From: Sporotomaculum syntrophicum
Lineage (GTDB): Bacteria; Bacillota; Desulfotomaculia; Desulfotomaculales; Desulfallaceae
Direction: 5' to 3'
DNA length: 64,000 bases
Assembly (NCBI RefSeq): GCF_009932395.1
Contig: NZ_LSRS01000002.1
Span: 1-64,000 of the forward strand
The translations under genes and the position numbers were made by a program. The notes beneath the pieces were generated by a model. That model was not told where the DNA came from. It saw only the letters and a list, made by a program, of their open reading frames with translations, and did not search any database. Below, piece by piece: positions 14,536 to 23,504 of the stretch. How positions within the stretch are numbered: the first letter of the stretch is position 1; every line of letters starts with the position of its first letter.

Positions 14536-17500
14536 TTATCTGGTAATTGTTATATCATTGGTCTCCGCTACGTAGTCCACTTTCGCCCCTAAAGTCTCGC
14601 TCACGAACCTTAGCGGTGTGAAAGTGCGTCCAGGGGGCAATATTGTCGGAGCACAGTCGATAGTTTGCTTTACGTTGTTGACCAGAACGTCACTGGAGCC
14701 AAGGGTGAGAATGATCTCCTTGTCATCATCCTTAATACAAATCTGAGAGGTTTCCGACAGCCAGCTCACTTCCGCACCCAGGACTTCGCTGACAAATCGG
14801 GCCGGCACCAGCGTGCGCCCTGCCAGAGTGTCGATATATGGGACTGCATCCAAGGGATAAACAATGCCATTCACAGTAGCGGCCATCTCTCCAATAGTAA
14901 AGTTGATGACTTTAACCACTTTCTCGGAGACCATCACGGCAAACTTGGTAAAGTGTTCTAACTGCACACTAATGCTAGTACTGGATAACTCACCACCAAT
15001 ACCAACCCATTCCTTCTTGTTTTCATCGTAGTAATAAACAGACGGGGCTTCGCCCACAAGTATAGCATCCGTATCAAAACTAAGTTTGACGGTTACAGCT
15101 TTATTAAAGCTGTAACTGGTCTTGTCATCAACGCTGAACTCGTACACACCACTGATTAATTTAAAGCCTGTAGGCATATCGATAGGTGTGGTCACCCGCT
15201 CTATTTTTACTTCTACCGGGCTAATGCCCTTAAGGGCATCGGCCGGTATTTCAATAACAACTTCTTCCCCAAGGCTCACTGTACCACCTTCGCTGGGCTC
15301 AATTATTGCTGTTACAGTAACGGGGAGCCTAACCATAACGGCAAACTTGGCAACATAGTCCACCCGCACAGTTATGGTATTATTAGACACCTCACCACCA
15401 ATGTCTACCCATTTTCCCCCAGTTTCCTCGTAGTAGTGGATGGTCGGAGTGGCATTATGACTGACCTTCTCAGGTTCGAATTCAAGGCTGATAGTGACGG
15501 GCTTATTAAACTGATAGCCGTTATACCCATCAACGCTAAACTCATAAACACCGTCTAGAAACTTGAAGCCTGTAGGTGCAGCTGGAGGTGTGGACACCCG
15601 CCCTATTTTTACTTCCACCGAGCCGGTACCAGCAAGCGCACCGGCCGGTATTTCAATGACGGCTTCCTTGCCAAGGCTCACGGTGCCGCCTTCGCTGGGA
15701 TTAATTGTTGCTGTTACAGTGATGGGAACAGCGACCATCACTGTAAACTTGGTAAAGTGTTCTACCTGCACAGAAATGGTGTCACCGTCATCGGAAACCT
15801 CACCACCGATGTTGACCCATTTTTTCTCAGTTTCATCGTAGTAATGAACAGCCGGGGTTTCACCAGCAGAAACCTCATCCGGGTCGAATCTAAGTTTGAT
15901 AGTTACTGCTTTTTTAAATTCGCAACTGCTCTTGCCGTCCACAGTAAACTCGTATACATCATCAAGTATCTTGAAGCCTGCTGGTGCAGCTGGAGGTGAG
16001 GGCACGCGCTCTATTTTTACTTCCACCGATCTGGTACCAGCCAGCGCACCGGCCGGTATTTCAATAACGACTTCTTTTCCAAGGCTCACTGTACCGCCTT
16101 TGTCTGATGTTATAGATTCTGCCCTGCTGTCCGTGGTTCCCGTTACCTTGTAAGTAAAGGTAGCAACGTCACTATTCGACCTGCCGGGGCCAATGGTAAT
16201 CGCCTTGATGGTTGTGTCCCCGGTCAACTCGATAGGATGATTGATCCTGGCCACGGTTTCCTCGCCTCGGGACGACCACCACCGTTTGGCAATCCAGTTA
16301 TACATCAGACTTTCAAGGGTCGGGGTGCTCCCGTCGGTGGTGTAATGAATCTTATCCTGGTCCATATTATTATTTTTAAGATGAACCATTGTTCCGGCCG
16401 GTACTGTACCATTGTCGTATGGTTTAACCGGCTCCCCGTCAAAAGTTAATTCAGCTGTTGGCTTATCCCATTTTCCCGGTGAGTTAGTGCTAACCTCAAT
16501 TTTATTTATATATTTCGTAAACAAAGGGCCTGTTTGCTCGGTAACGGTACGCTGCCCAAGCATCAGCAACGGGGTATTTGCATCGTTCATGTAGGACGGG
16601 TTATCCGTGCCCTCGGCGCTGACCAGTGCGATAATGGGCTCGACCTCAACCGCTCCCGATGAAGATCCGGGAATGTGCCCGTCGCCGTCACCGCCACCAC
16701 TCTTGAAATTAGGAAAACGATAACGACTATCTCTTAATAATTCCTGAACCGTAAGGGTCATATAATAACCATCGCTGGAAAAGAATTTGATCAGCTTAGC
16801 GCTTCCCTTTATTCCAGCCTCATTGAGCAGTTCCCTTAAACTAACTCCTTTGCCAATATACCATTTCTTGCTTGGCCAGGTGTTAATACAGCTGTAGACA
16901 TTCTGGTATTGCGGCATTTCTTCCAATTGGAACTGGGTATACTTCTTAGAAGTCGCCACTCCGTCTCCGGTGATTTCTAACACAACTTTTTCGTCGCCAG
17001 GTAATTGCCCGCTTGTGGTGGTGATCTTCTGCGTCACACCTGCATCCGGATATCCGGTAGCAATAACAACTATCGTATAGTTACCGGTGGTGTCAAATAC
17101 GCCGGCCTCAATGGTGATTACTCCTTCTGCAACGCTGTATTTGCCGGTAATAGAAGTTCCGTTGACGGTCACGTCGGTAATAGCGTTGCGCCAGGCTGCA
17201 TTATCAACAAAGGTCAGTTCGATCGGCTGCCCCACGGTATTGTTCGTAGTATCAGCTGTCAGTGTTGGAGATACGATCGCTCCAGCTTCATCTACTATCA
17301 GAGTAAATTCATGACTGTCTGTATTTACCGGTTCTGCACTATCGGTTATAGTCACGGTAAAGGTGAATGTACCGTTCTCAGACGGTGTTCCTTCTAACAC
17401 TGCACCGTTGAGACTCATACCTCCTGGTAATGCTCCATCAGTAATGGCAAATTTATGCGGTTCCACTCCGCCTACTGCCCTGAAAGTATGACCGGCGTAT

Positions 17501-18540
17501 GCTTTGTTCTGAATTGCCCTGGCCGGGTTATCAGTGTTGATGGCAAGCGGTACACGGTACTCAAAGGTGACGACATCGCTGTCCGCCCGGCCGGGTCCGA
17601 TTACTCTTGCCTTGATTGTAGTGTTATCTGTTATTTCAATAGGGTGATTAATCTCATTCAAAACGTCTGATCGTGACGACCACCACCGGCTGGCAATCCA
17701 GTTGTACATGGGACTGTCTATGGTCGGAGTGCTGCCGTCAAGCGTGTAATGAACTTTATCCTCATCGTTGAAAAGACTGTGCAGCTCTACAAAGGTCCCC
17801 ACTTCCACCTCTCCCGGATCTACGCTGGAAGTAGGCTCATCCCATTGGGGCACGTCATCAGTGAGCACCTCGATTTTCGTTACATACTTGGCAAACCTGG
17901 CATTGGTTTGCTGGGTTACCGCACGCTGCCCGTATATTAGATGATTTGCTTCACTGCGGCTAAAATTCTCGTGGGCATGTTCTCCTGTAACATCTTCAAT
18001 GTTTTGAACGTAAAAACTCCTGTGGGCAATGATAGCCTCCACCGGCTCTGCTCCCGACGGGTCACCGGGGAGATGACCGGAGAGGCCGTTGCTCATGAAA
18101 TTAGGAAAACGATACCGCGGGGTATTTAACAATTCATCTACCGTAAAAGTTACCTTAAAGCCATCGGTGGAAGTAAATCTTATCTGGGTGGCATCATCAT
18201 TTATTCCACCGGCCAGTTTAAACAAGTCGGTCAGTTTAACCCCCTCGCCCCGGTACCAACTTTTAGTAGGCCAGGTGTTAATAGTGCTGTACCACTCGTC
18301 ATGCTGTGTTAGATAAACCTCGCCGTATATTGATTGCAAGTCCGGTGACAATGCCTCGGTTCCCCGGAGCTGGCTTTGGGTAATGGTTATTGGTCCGGGG
18401 ATGTTCAACCCGGACCCCGATATGGTAATATCACCCCCCGCGGCAAAAGCTGCCGCGGGTACTAGCAAAGCGACCACACTAGCTAAGCAAAACAATCCGG
18501 CTAATAATATGACGCTGATTCTGCTGGGTGATCCGTGCAT
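14536..18540 (-). CDS. 1334-aa secreted protein: two SUOX-like modules, three ZU5-like repeats, stalk domain
   Basis: ATG at 18540 with AAAGGAG upstream (about 12 nt spacing). Signal peptide (1-33), then SUOX-like 1 (36-227), chitobiase-C-like 1 (228-327), putative Ig (He_PIG-like, 328-410, with LPGGMSLNGAVLEGTPSENG), a DUF1533-like module (420-507), SUOX-like 2 (513-680), chitobiase-C-like 2 (687-797), three similar ZU5-like repeats (798-935, 937-1072, 1073-1207, each with GGTVSLG(K/E)E..IEIPA and a YYDE/YYEE..W(V) strand), and a copper-amine-oxidase-N-like stalk domain (1208-1334). The second SUOX-like module has Cys551 (YSCINTWPSKKWY) where the others have Ser. Only 23 bp separate it from the upstream phosphatase gene, so they are probably co-transcribed. 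Function unknown; domain names are by eye. Confidence 0.85.
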   Translation of the reverse strand: MHGSPSRISVILLAGLFCLASVVALLVPAAAFAAGGDITISGSGLNIPGPITITQSQLRGTEALSPDLQSIYGEVYLTQHDEWYSTINTWPTKSWYRGEGVKLTDLFKLAGGINDDATQIRFTSTDGFKVTFTVDELLNTPRYRFPNFMSNGLSGHLPGDPSGAEPVEAIIAHRSFYVQNIEDVTGEHAHENFSRSEANHLIYGQRAVTQQTNARFAKYVTKIEVLTDDVPQWDEPTSSVDPGEVEVGTFVELHSLFNDEDKVHYTLDGSTPTIDSPMYNWIASRWWSSRSDVLNEINHPIEITDNTTIKARVIGPGRADSDVVTFEYRVPLAINTDNPARAIQNKAYAGHTFRAVGGVEPHKFAITDGALPGGMSLNGAVLEGTPSENGTFTFTVTITDSAEPVNTDSHEFTLIVDEAGAIVSPTLTADTTNNTVGQPIELTFVDNAAWRNAITDVTVNGTSITGKYSVAEGVITIEAGVFDTTGNYTIVVIATGYPDAGVTQKITTTSGQLPGDEKVVLEITGDGVATSKKYTQFQLEEMPQYQNVYSCINTWPSKKWYIGKGVSLRELLNEAGIKGSAKLIKFFSSDGYYMTLTVQELLRDSRYRFPNFKSGGGDGDGHIPGSSSGAVEVEPIIALVSAEGTDNPSYMNDANTPLLMLGQRTVTEQTGPLFTKYINKIEVSTNSPGKWDKPTAELTFDGEPVKPYDNGTVPAGTMVHLKNNNMDQDKIHYTTDGSTPTLESLMYNWIAKRWWSSRGEETVARINHPIELTGDTTIKAITIGPGRSNSDVATFTYKVTGTTDSRAESITSDKGGTVSLGKEVVIEIPAGALAGTRSVEVKIERVPSPPAAPAGFKILDDVYEFTVDGKSSCEFKKAVTIKLRFDPDEVSAGETPAVHYYDETEKKWVNIGGEVSDDGDTISVQVEHFTKFTVMVAVPITVTATINPSEGGTVSLGKEAVIEIPAGALAGTGSVEVKIGRVSTPPAAPTGFKFLDGVYEFSVDGYNGYQFNKPVTISLEFEPEKVSHNATPTIHYYEETGGKWVDIGGEVSNNTITVRVDYVAKFAVMVRLPVTVTAIIEPSEGGTVSLGEEVVIEIPADALKGISPVEVKIERVTTPIDMPTGFKLISGVYEFSVDDKTSYSFNKAVTVKLSFDTDAILVGEAPSVYYYDENKKEWVGIGGELSSTSISVQLEHFTKFAVMVSEKVVKVINFTIGEMAATVNGIVYPLDAVPYIDTLAGRTLVPARFVSEVLGAEVSWLSETSQICIKDDDKEIILTLGSSDVLVNNVKQTIDCAPTILPPGRTFTPLRFVSETLGAKVDYVAETNDITITR

Positions 18541-18563
18541 ACGCTTTGTTCACTCCTTTCACT

Positions 18564-20144
18564 TCATTGTAAAACTATCGGGTTGTGATCAATCGCATTG
18601 GTCAGATCATCAACCACATAGGCCTTGACCATATCGCCAGGATGCACATTGAAGCCTGCCTGAGCGGTGTCCACTACGTCAAAGTCCGCTTTAGTTGCGT
18701 TGATTCCCAGCTGGAAGCCGTCTCTTAAATGTGAAAAGACGACGGTTTCAACCCCCGCATGTGCTTTTACCGATTCCACCTGCACGCCAAAATACTTCAT
18801 CCCTGAAACGCCGATGTTTACGGTCATAGCTTTGATACCATCGTTGGTGGACTCAATTTGATAAGCAGAATCAATCACCGGAATGACCGTGTATATGGGG
18901 TTACCGGTAACTGGCTGCTTAACTATTTCATAGCTATCAATAATGTTGCCATCGGCATCTTTAGCGATCAAAGTAAGGATATCCCCATTGATACTAATTA
19001 TTTGATAATTGCTAACGTAGGCTAATTGTTTAGCAATGTAGTCATAATCTGGTCCGGGTCCATAATGCTTTGTCCCCGCATTACCCATTATGTAAACAAT
19101 ACCCTCTCCGTCAGACTGAATAGCACCATTCAACAATGGCTTGGTCCGCATGTAGACATGCTGGTGTCCGACTAAAACCATATCCACCCCGCATTGTTCC
19201 AAAAACGGAACCCAATTATTTTGCAAATGTTCCGCCCGCCAATCGTAGACAACCGGGTAAGGTGGGTGATGGAAGACCACTAGTTTCCACCGCTGTTCGC
19301 TGTTTTTAAGGTCATTTTGCAACCAGTTAATAAGCTTGTCATAATCACCAATTCCGGGTGCACCCATATAGTTACTATTTAACACGACGATATGGCAGTT
19401 TCCGTAGTCGAAGGAGTAAAACTTTTCTTCATATCCCGCTGGCCCGTTCCGGGGCAGGGCAAAAACATTCCAGAACTCATCCGTATTGTCGTGGTTACCC
19501 GCGGATAGCATTAACGGAATCCGGCGAAAAACAGGCGAAGCAGCGGTGAAAAACTGCTGCCATTCCTCGGTGCTGCTGCCGTCATCGACCAAATCCCCGC
19601 CTAGAATTCCAAATTTGAGGCCGGGATGATCTTCATAAGCTTTACTGACCATTTCCCCCCAAGAATTATAACCTTCTTGAACATCACCCATGTAAAGAAA
19701 AGAAAACTTATCGCCGGCCGCAGCGGTGTTGAAAGTAGCCGATTCACTCCAGGACCCTTCTTTACCAACGCGGTAGACGTAACCTGTACCGGGAATCAGT
19801 TCCCTGATAGTCGCTACAAAGTGGAAGTATCCATCATTGAAAATGGGTCCGTCAGCAATTACTTCCCGAGCACTATCAAAGCTGCCGCTAAAACCGACAT
19901 CAGGCTGGTACTGCACCCGGTCCTGGTTGATATCCTCTGTCCTCCAAGTGATAGTTTGTGTAGTCCGGGGGTTTTCCGTCCACGACAGGATACTATATTT
20001 GAATAGATTACTATTAAGGTTACTAACACTTGGCTCTGCGAAACAAGGATTGATAATTGAAGAAAAGGCAAACAGTAACGCTACTAAAACCGTCAAGCAG
20101 ATTATTGTTTTTTTTGCAATGGAATTGTCCGATATAAAACTCAT
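18564..20144 (-). CDS. Secreted purple-acid-phosphatase-like metallophosphoesterase
   Basis: 526 aa, ATG at 20144 with GGGAG 8 nt upstream. Signal peptide (about 1-36), a purple-acid-phosphatase N-terminal Ig/FN3-like domain (about 45-140), then a calcineurin-type metallophosphoesterase core. Dimetal-site motifs are intact: GD (Asp154), GGDLVD (Asp184), GNHD (Asn217/His218), HHP (His292/293) and GHQHVY (His327/329). A C-terminal domain (about 415-526), ending NPIVLQ, is clearly homologous to the last 110 residues of the 2610-aa giant and may be a shared surface-targeting or docking module. It is the first gene after the promoter-riboswitch-terminator leader, hence the head of the surface operon. 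Expected activity is hydrolysis of phosphomonoesters or diesters outside the cell; the substrate is unknown. Confidence 0.88.
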   Translation of the reverse strand: MSFISDNSIAKKTIICLTVLVALLFAFSSIINPCFAEPSVSNLNSNLFKYSILSWTENPRTTQTITWRTEDINQDRVQYQPDVGFSGSFDSAREVIADGPIFNDGYFHFVATIRELIPGTGYVYRVGKEGSWSESATFNTAAAGDKFSFLYMGDVQEGYNSWGEMVSKAYEDHPGLKFGILGGDLVDDGSSTEEWQQFFTAASPVFRRIPLMLSAGNHDNTDEFWNVFALPRNGPAGYEEKFYSFDYGNCHIVVLNSNYMGAPGIGDYDKLINWLQNDLKNSEQRWKLVVFHHPPYPVVYDWRAEHLQNNWVPFLEQCGVDMVLVGHQHVYMRTKPLLNGAIQSDGEGIVYIMGNAGTKHYGPGPDYDYIAKQLAYVSNYQIISINGDILTLIAKDADGNIIDSYEIVKQPVTGNPIYTVIPVIDSAYQIESTNDGIKAMTVNIGVSGMKYFGVQVESVKAHAGVETVVFSHLRDGFQLGINATKADFDVVDTAQAGFNVHPGDMVKAYVVDDLTNAIDHNPIVLQ

Positions 20145-20520
20145 CTTGTTTCTCCCTTTTAATATGTATTAGTATGTATTACTTCACCGTTACCACTATC
20201 CCATACCCATCGCACACTTGTTTAATTATTAATTCACAGAGATATTCTCATTCACTATAGTGCGAAGGGGTCAAACTCGTTGTTGTTTTCATACCCCGGG
20301 TCGGAAGCAAGTACCAGTGGTTAGCCCTCCATAGCATACGCCATGATAATTTCCTTTCTTTCGCCACACTCCCTCCGGATCCAATATCATAGCGACCTGA
20401 GGCATTTACCATTATAATGATAAAAGCAAAGTTATCTTTTATCCCTAATCCAGGACAGGCGGGAATAGCTCGCCTTAAAAAAAACGTGCTGTTCCCCGCC
20501 CGGAACTTAGTCATAGAAAG
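20145..20520 (-). other. Long leader between riboswitch terminator and phosphatase gene
   Basis: About 375 bp of untranslated sequence after the terminator. I see a possible mini-ORF of seven codons (MAYAMEG, 20321-20344, with AAAGGA before its ATG), and a GTTCC..GGAAC hairpin followed by AGCACG and eight T (20480-20511). No recognised RNA family was matched here. Confidence 0.4.
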
Positions 20521-20552
20521 TAAAAAACAGTTTTCCTCCCGCGGAAAACTGC
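20521..20552 (-). terminator. Intrinsic terminator of the surface-operon riboswitch
   Basis: Stem CAGTTTTCC/GGAAAACTG with a 6-nt loop, followed by TTTTTT on the minus strand. It lies about 50 nt after the aptamer and so forms a riboswitch-terminator unit ahead of the surface operon. Confidence 0.85.
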
Positions 20553-20604
20553 TCATATCACTTGTGGATCCTACCAAAAATAAATCAGATCATACAAGGT
20601 ATAA

Positions 20605-20697
20605 TTTCCTTTCCAAAAGGGAGGCACAAATGTTTCCATTTATACCCTGAGGTTAATTGCCATTGCCATTTGCTTTAGGCTGGTTAACTCGGAAATC
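20605..20697 (-). promoter_or_regulatory. Moco/Tuco-type riboswitch heading the surface operon
   Basis: The minus strand reads ATTTCCGAG at the 5' end and GGAAAGGAAAT at the 3' end. It has the family's internal CCTAAAG and GGAAAC..GTGCCTCCC blocks. The outer stem is ATTTCC/GGAAAT where the other copies use CTCC/GGAG, a compensatory change supporting a real structure. A promoter lies about 22 bp upstream and a terminator downstream. In this family the ligand is molybdenum cofactor (or tungsten cofactor), linking the phosphatase/SUOX-like/ExbB cluster to cofactor status. Confidence 0.87.
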
Positions 20698-20718
20698 ATG
20701 GATATTTAGTTAAAGAAA

Positions 20719-20747
20719 ATTATATCTGTTTTGATCTACATTGTCAA
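20719..20747 (-). promoter_or_regulatory. Perfect-consensus sigma-A-type promoter of the surface operon
   Basis: On the minus strand TTGACA (20742-20747) and TATAAT (20719-20724) are separated by exactly 17 bp. Transcription should start near 20712, just before the riboswitch. Confidence 0.9.
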
Positions 20748-20855
20748 AACAAGTTTTTCCACTTTTACGCCAATTATTATATCACTAATTTCATAATTTC
20801 AAGGACTTCGTAATCAGATAACTGAGGTTGTTGGTTCTAGACAATTTACCACAAA

Positions 20856-21431
20856 TTAATCCTGCTGCTCTTTCAATACAGGAAGGCGCACCCCCACCAT
20901 GCGCACAAGCACGCCGGCAGCCAGTGCCTTAAACAGGTCAAATCCAATAAAAGGCATAAAAAAGAGCATCATGATCTGTATCAAATCAAAAGACTTACCC
21001 ATGTAGTAATTCAATATAACATAAAGATAAGGCAACCCTACAACCCAAATCATCGCCACCCCTGCCAGCATAGACAGGGAAAGACGTAGCGGACCAGCAT
21101 CCCGCTGGCCTTGTAGAATTAACCCGGTTACGAAAGCAGCCAATACAAAACCCAGCAAAAAGCCAAAGGTGGGTGATAATATATAAGCCGGCCCCCCAAA
21201 GGGAGGTTTTTCAAAGACCGGCATCCCTAGCAAACCCATCAGCACATAAATACCCATACTCAGCGCTCCCAACCTGGCCCCTAACAGCCCACCAGCCAGC
21301 AGTGCCACAAAGGGCAGCAAGCTAAAGGGCACTATCATACCACCAAGAAAACGAAACAGCAGAGCAGCAACTACGGCCAACGAAGCAAACATGGCCACTA
21401 ATATCATTTCTCGCGGTGTCAATTTATTCAT
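20856..21431 (-). CDS. bioY: Biotin transporter substrate-binding subunit BioY
   Basis: 191-aa integral membrane protein with about six hydrophobic helices. It has BioY hallmarks: GGMIVPFSLLPFVALLAGG near 30-50 and GPAYILSPTFGFLLGF around 80-95. It is the S-component for biotin uptake, working alone or with a shared energy-coupling module (none is encoded here). ATG at 21431 follows AAAGGA. The gene is preceded by a BirA operator and by birA, so biotin repression is expected. The overall length matches the family. Confidence 0.95.
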   Translation of the reverse strand: MNKLTPREMILVAMFASLAVVAALLFRFLGGMIVPFSLLPFVALLAGGLLGARLGALSMGIYVLMGLLGMPVFEKPPFGGPAYILSPTFGFLLGFVLAAFVTGLILQGQRDAGPLRLSLSMLAGVAMIWVVGLPYLYVILNYYMGKSFDLIQIMMLFFMPFIGFDLFKALAAGVLVRMVGVRLPVLKEQQD

Positions 21432-21461
21432 TAGAGCACATTCCTTTCTTTTCTCGTTTTT

Positions 21462-21495
21462 TTAGTTAACCAGTTATATAAAGAAGGTTAACTAT
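21462..21495. promoter_or_regulatory. BirA (biotin repressor) operator upstream of bioY
   Basis: TTAGTTAACC and GGTTAACTAT form an inverted repeat separated by 14 bp, the arrangement known for BirA sites in Firmicutes. It lies about 30 bp upstream of bioY, and the adjacent birA product has an N-terminal helix-turn-helix. The spacer is AT-rich and may contain the promoter -10 region. Confidence 0.85.
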
Positions 21496-21539
21496 TGAGT
21501 CACAAAAAATTTACCCTCTGACAAAACAGAGCGTAAAAT

Positions 21540-22511
21540 TCAAACTTTACGCAGCGACACCTCCCCTGCCACGAGACGCTGTATTGTACCATCCGGCAAT
21601 TTAACCAGCAAAGCCCCGGTTTCGTCTACATCCATAGCATGACCAATATAACTGTCTTTAATATTATGTACAGTAACCGGGCAATCCAAAGTAACACATA
21701 ACTCCCGCCACTTATTCAGTATAGGTACAAAACCTTCCTGCAGCCAACGCCGATACCAAATTTCGAAGGATTGCAGAATAGTCCGAAACAATGGTACCCG
21801 GGGTATATGATGCCCGGCTGCGATTTTTAACGAAGTGGCAATCTCAGATAGCTCGGGAGGGAATTGGCTCTTATCAATATTTACATTCAAACCAATACCT
21901 GCCACCATAAAATTAACCCTGTCCATCTCAGCATTTAGCTCCACTAGAATGCCGCATAGTTTTTTATCTTCCATCAGTAAGTCATTGGGCCACTTAATGC
22001 CCACTGCAACCCCGGTATGTTCACGAACCGCCAGCGCCACCGCAACGGCCACCACCATAGTGATCTGTGGTGTCTCCACTAGATTGACTTGCGGGCGCAA
22101 AACGATAGTAAACCACAACCCCTTGGCCGGTGGGGAGAACCAAACACGGTCCATCCGCCCTTTGCCACCGCTCTGACTTTCAGCTACCACTACTGTACCT
22201 TCCGGAGAGCCTGCTAAGGCCAACTTTTTGGCCTCCCCGTTAGTCGTTGGCAGATCAGTAAAGAACTCAACCCGGCAACCCATCACCGCGGTGCCCAGTC
22301 CAACAGCAACCTCATCGGGGTATGGTACATCAGGCACACTCAGTAATCGGTACCCTAAGTTAGCCCTAGCCTCAATATCATAACCTTCTTCCCGTAAACC
22401 TCGGATATGTTTCCACACCGCAGTACGAGACACGCCCAGATCCCGACACAGGTATTCACCTGAGACCCAATCACCGCTTTGTTTTAAAATATGCACAATA
22501 CTGCTCTTCAT
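21540..22511 (-). CDS. birA: Bifunctional biotin protein ligase / biotin operon repressor
   Basis: 323 aa. The N-terminal winged helix (about 1-60, with SGEYLCRDLGVSRTAVWKHI) marks the repressor-type (group II) ligase. The catalytic domain follows, with the biotin/AMP motif SGGKGRMDRVWFSP (GRG-type loop), KWPNDL and a C-terminal SH3-like domain (about 275-323). It attaches biotin to carboxylase carrier proteins and, as holo-repressor, binds the operator before bioY. ATG at 22511 with GGAG upstream. It sits downstream of nadC with a 97-bp gap, so it may be co-transcribed with the NAD genes. Confidence 0.96.
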   Translation of the reverse strand: MKSSIVHILKQSGDWVSGEYLCRDLGVSRTAVWKHIRGLREEGYDIEARANLGYRLLSVPDVPYPDEVAVGLGTAVMGCRVEFFTDLPTTNGEAKKLALAGSPEGTVVVAESQSGGKGRMDRVWFSPPAKGLWFTIVLRPQVNLVETPQITMVVAVAVALAVREHTGVAVGIKWPNDLLMEDKKLCGILVELNAEMDRVNFMVAGIGLNVNIDKSQFPPELSEIATSLKIAAGHHIPRVPLFRTILQSFEIWYRRWLQEGFVPILNKWRELCVTLDCPVTVHNIKDSYIGHAMDVDETGALLVKLPDGTIQRLVAGEVSLRKV

Positions 22512-22608
22512 ATACCAGCACTCCGATGCTTAAACATTATTTCAGATAAAATTCATTATATTGTCTGCAAACAACATTGTCAATCATGGAGCAACCAATA
22601 GTTTACCA

Positions 22609-23466
22609 TTAATTACGCATCGGCTTAAGCTCTCCCACATCCAGGCTAATATCCAGTGCAGTTGCTGAATGGGTCAATGCCCCTACCGAAATGATGTCTA
22701 CTCCGGTAGCTGCAACGTCGGCAATGGTCTGTGTACTCATACCACCTGATGCTTCCACCAACGCACGGCCTTTAACCAGCTGCACTGCCTCAGCCATAGT
22801 ATGAAGGTCCATATTATCCAGCATAATAATATCTGCTCCTGCCTCCAAAGCCTCCTGTACACCACTCAAATCTTCGGTTTCCACCTCAATTTTAGCGGTA
22901 TGCGGCACCTGTGACCGGGCACTTGCTACAGCCTGCTTAATGCCACCGACCACTTTGATATGATTATCTTTAATCAATACAGCATCAAACAAGCCCAGGC
23001 GATGATTATGACCGCCACCTACTCGGACAGCATACTTTTCCAGTTGGCGCAGTCCCGGCGTTGTTTTTCGAGTATCTACGATGCGCACCTGGTAACCTTG
23101 CACTAATTCTACCAATGCCGCCGTGAGTGTAGCTATCCCGGAAAGGCGCTGTAAAAAATTAAGAGCCAGCCTTTCCCCGGTAAGCATGGTCCGAGCTCGC
23201 CCGTTTAATTGCACCAGTACCTCACCAGGACTTATCTTAGCCCCTTCGGCCACCTGGGGTATGAATTGCAAATCAGGGTCAAGGTGCTTAAACACCGCCC
23301 GTGCTACGGGTAACCCGGCTACAATACCATGCTGCTTGGCTTTAATATAGCCAACGGCGACAATATCGTCAGGTACGATACTGTCCGTGGTGAGATCGCC
23401 CGAACCGATATCTTCGGTCAAGGCACGGTCAATGAGCTCATTTAATAAACGTTCGTTTATATGCAT
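22609..23466 (-). CDS. nadC: Nicotinate-nucleotide pyrophosphorylase (quinolinate phosphoribosyltransferase)
   Basis: 285 aa, close to the family's usual length. Converts quinolinate and PRPP to nicotinate mononucleotide in de novo NAD synthesis. Motifs: EDIGSGDLTT near the N-terminus, LNFLQRLSGIAT, TRKTTPGLR (phosphoribosyl/quinolinate-binding basic residues), GGGHNHRLGL and EASGGM near the C-terminus. ATG at 23466 with GAGGT upstream. It follows nadB by 38 bp; nadA-nadB-nadC form one operon. Confidence 0.97.
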   Translation of the reverse strand: MHINERLLNELIDRALTEDIGSGDLTTDSIVPDDIVAVGYIKAKQHGIVAGLPVARAVFKHLDPDLQFIPQVAEGAKISPGEVLVQLNGRARTMLTGERLALNFLQRLSGIATLTAALVELVQGYQVRIVDTRKTTPGLRQLEKYAVRVGGGHNHRLGLFDAVLIKDNHIKVVGGIKQAVASARSQVPHTAKIEVETEDLSGVQEALEAGADIIMLDNMDLHTMAEAVQLVKGRALVEASGGMSTQTIADVAATGVDIISVGALTHSATALDISLDVGELKPMRN

Positions 23467-23504
23467 TAAAGTACCTCATCTCTATATGCACATCAATTCA
23501 GCGG

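Noticed and set aside
20280-20420. Possible cobalamin riboswitch (AACCACTGG-like segment)
   Set aside because: No B12 box or other conserved blocks; single short match only.
20248-20577. 109-aa minus-strand frame in the leader
   Set aside because: It runs through the riboswitch terminator hairpin and has no family resemblance; treated as untranslated leader.
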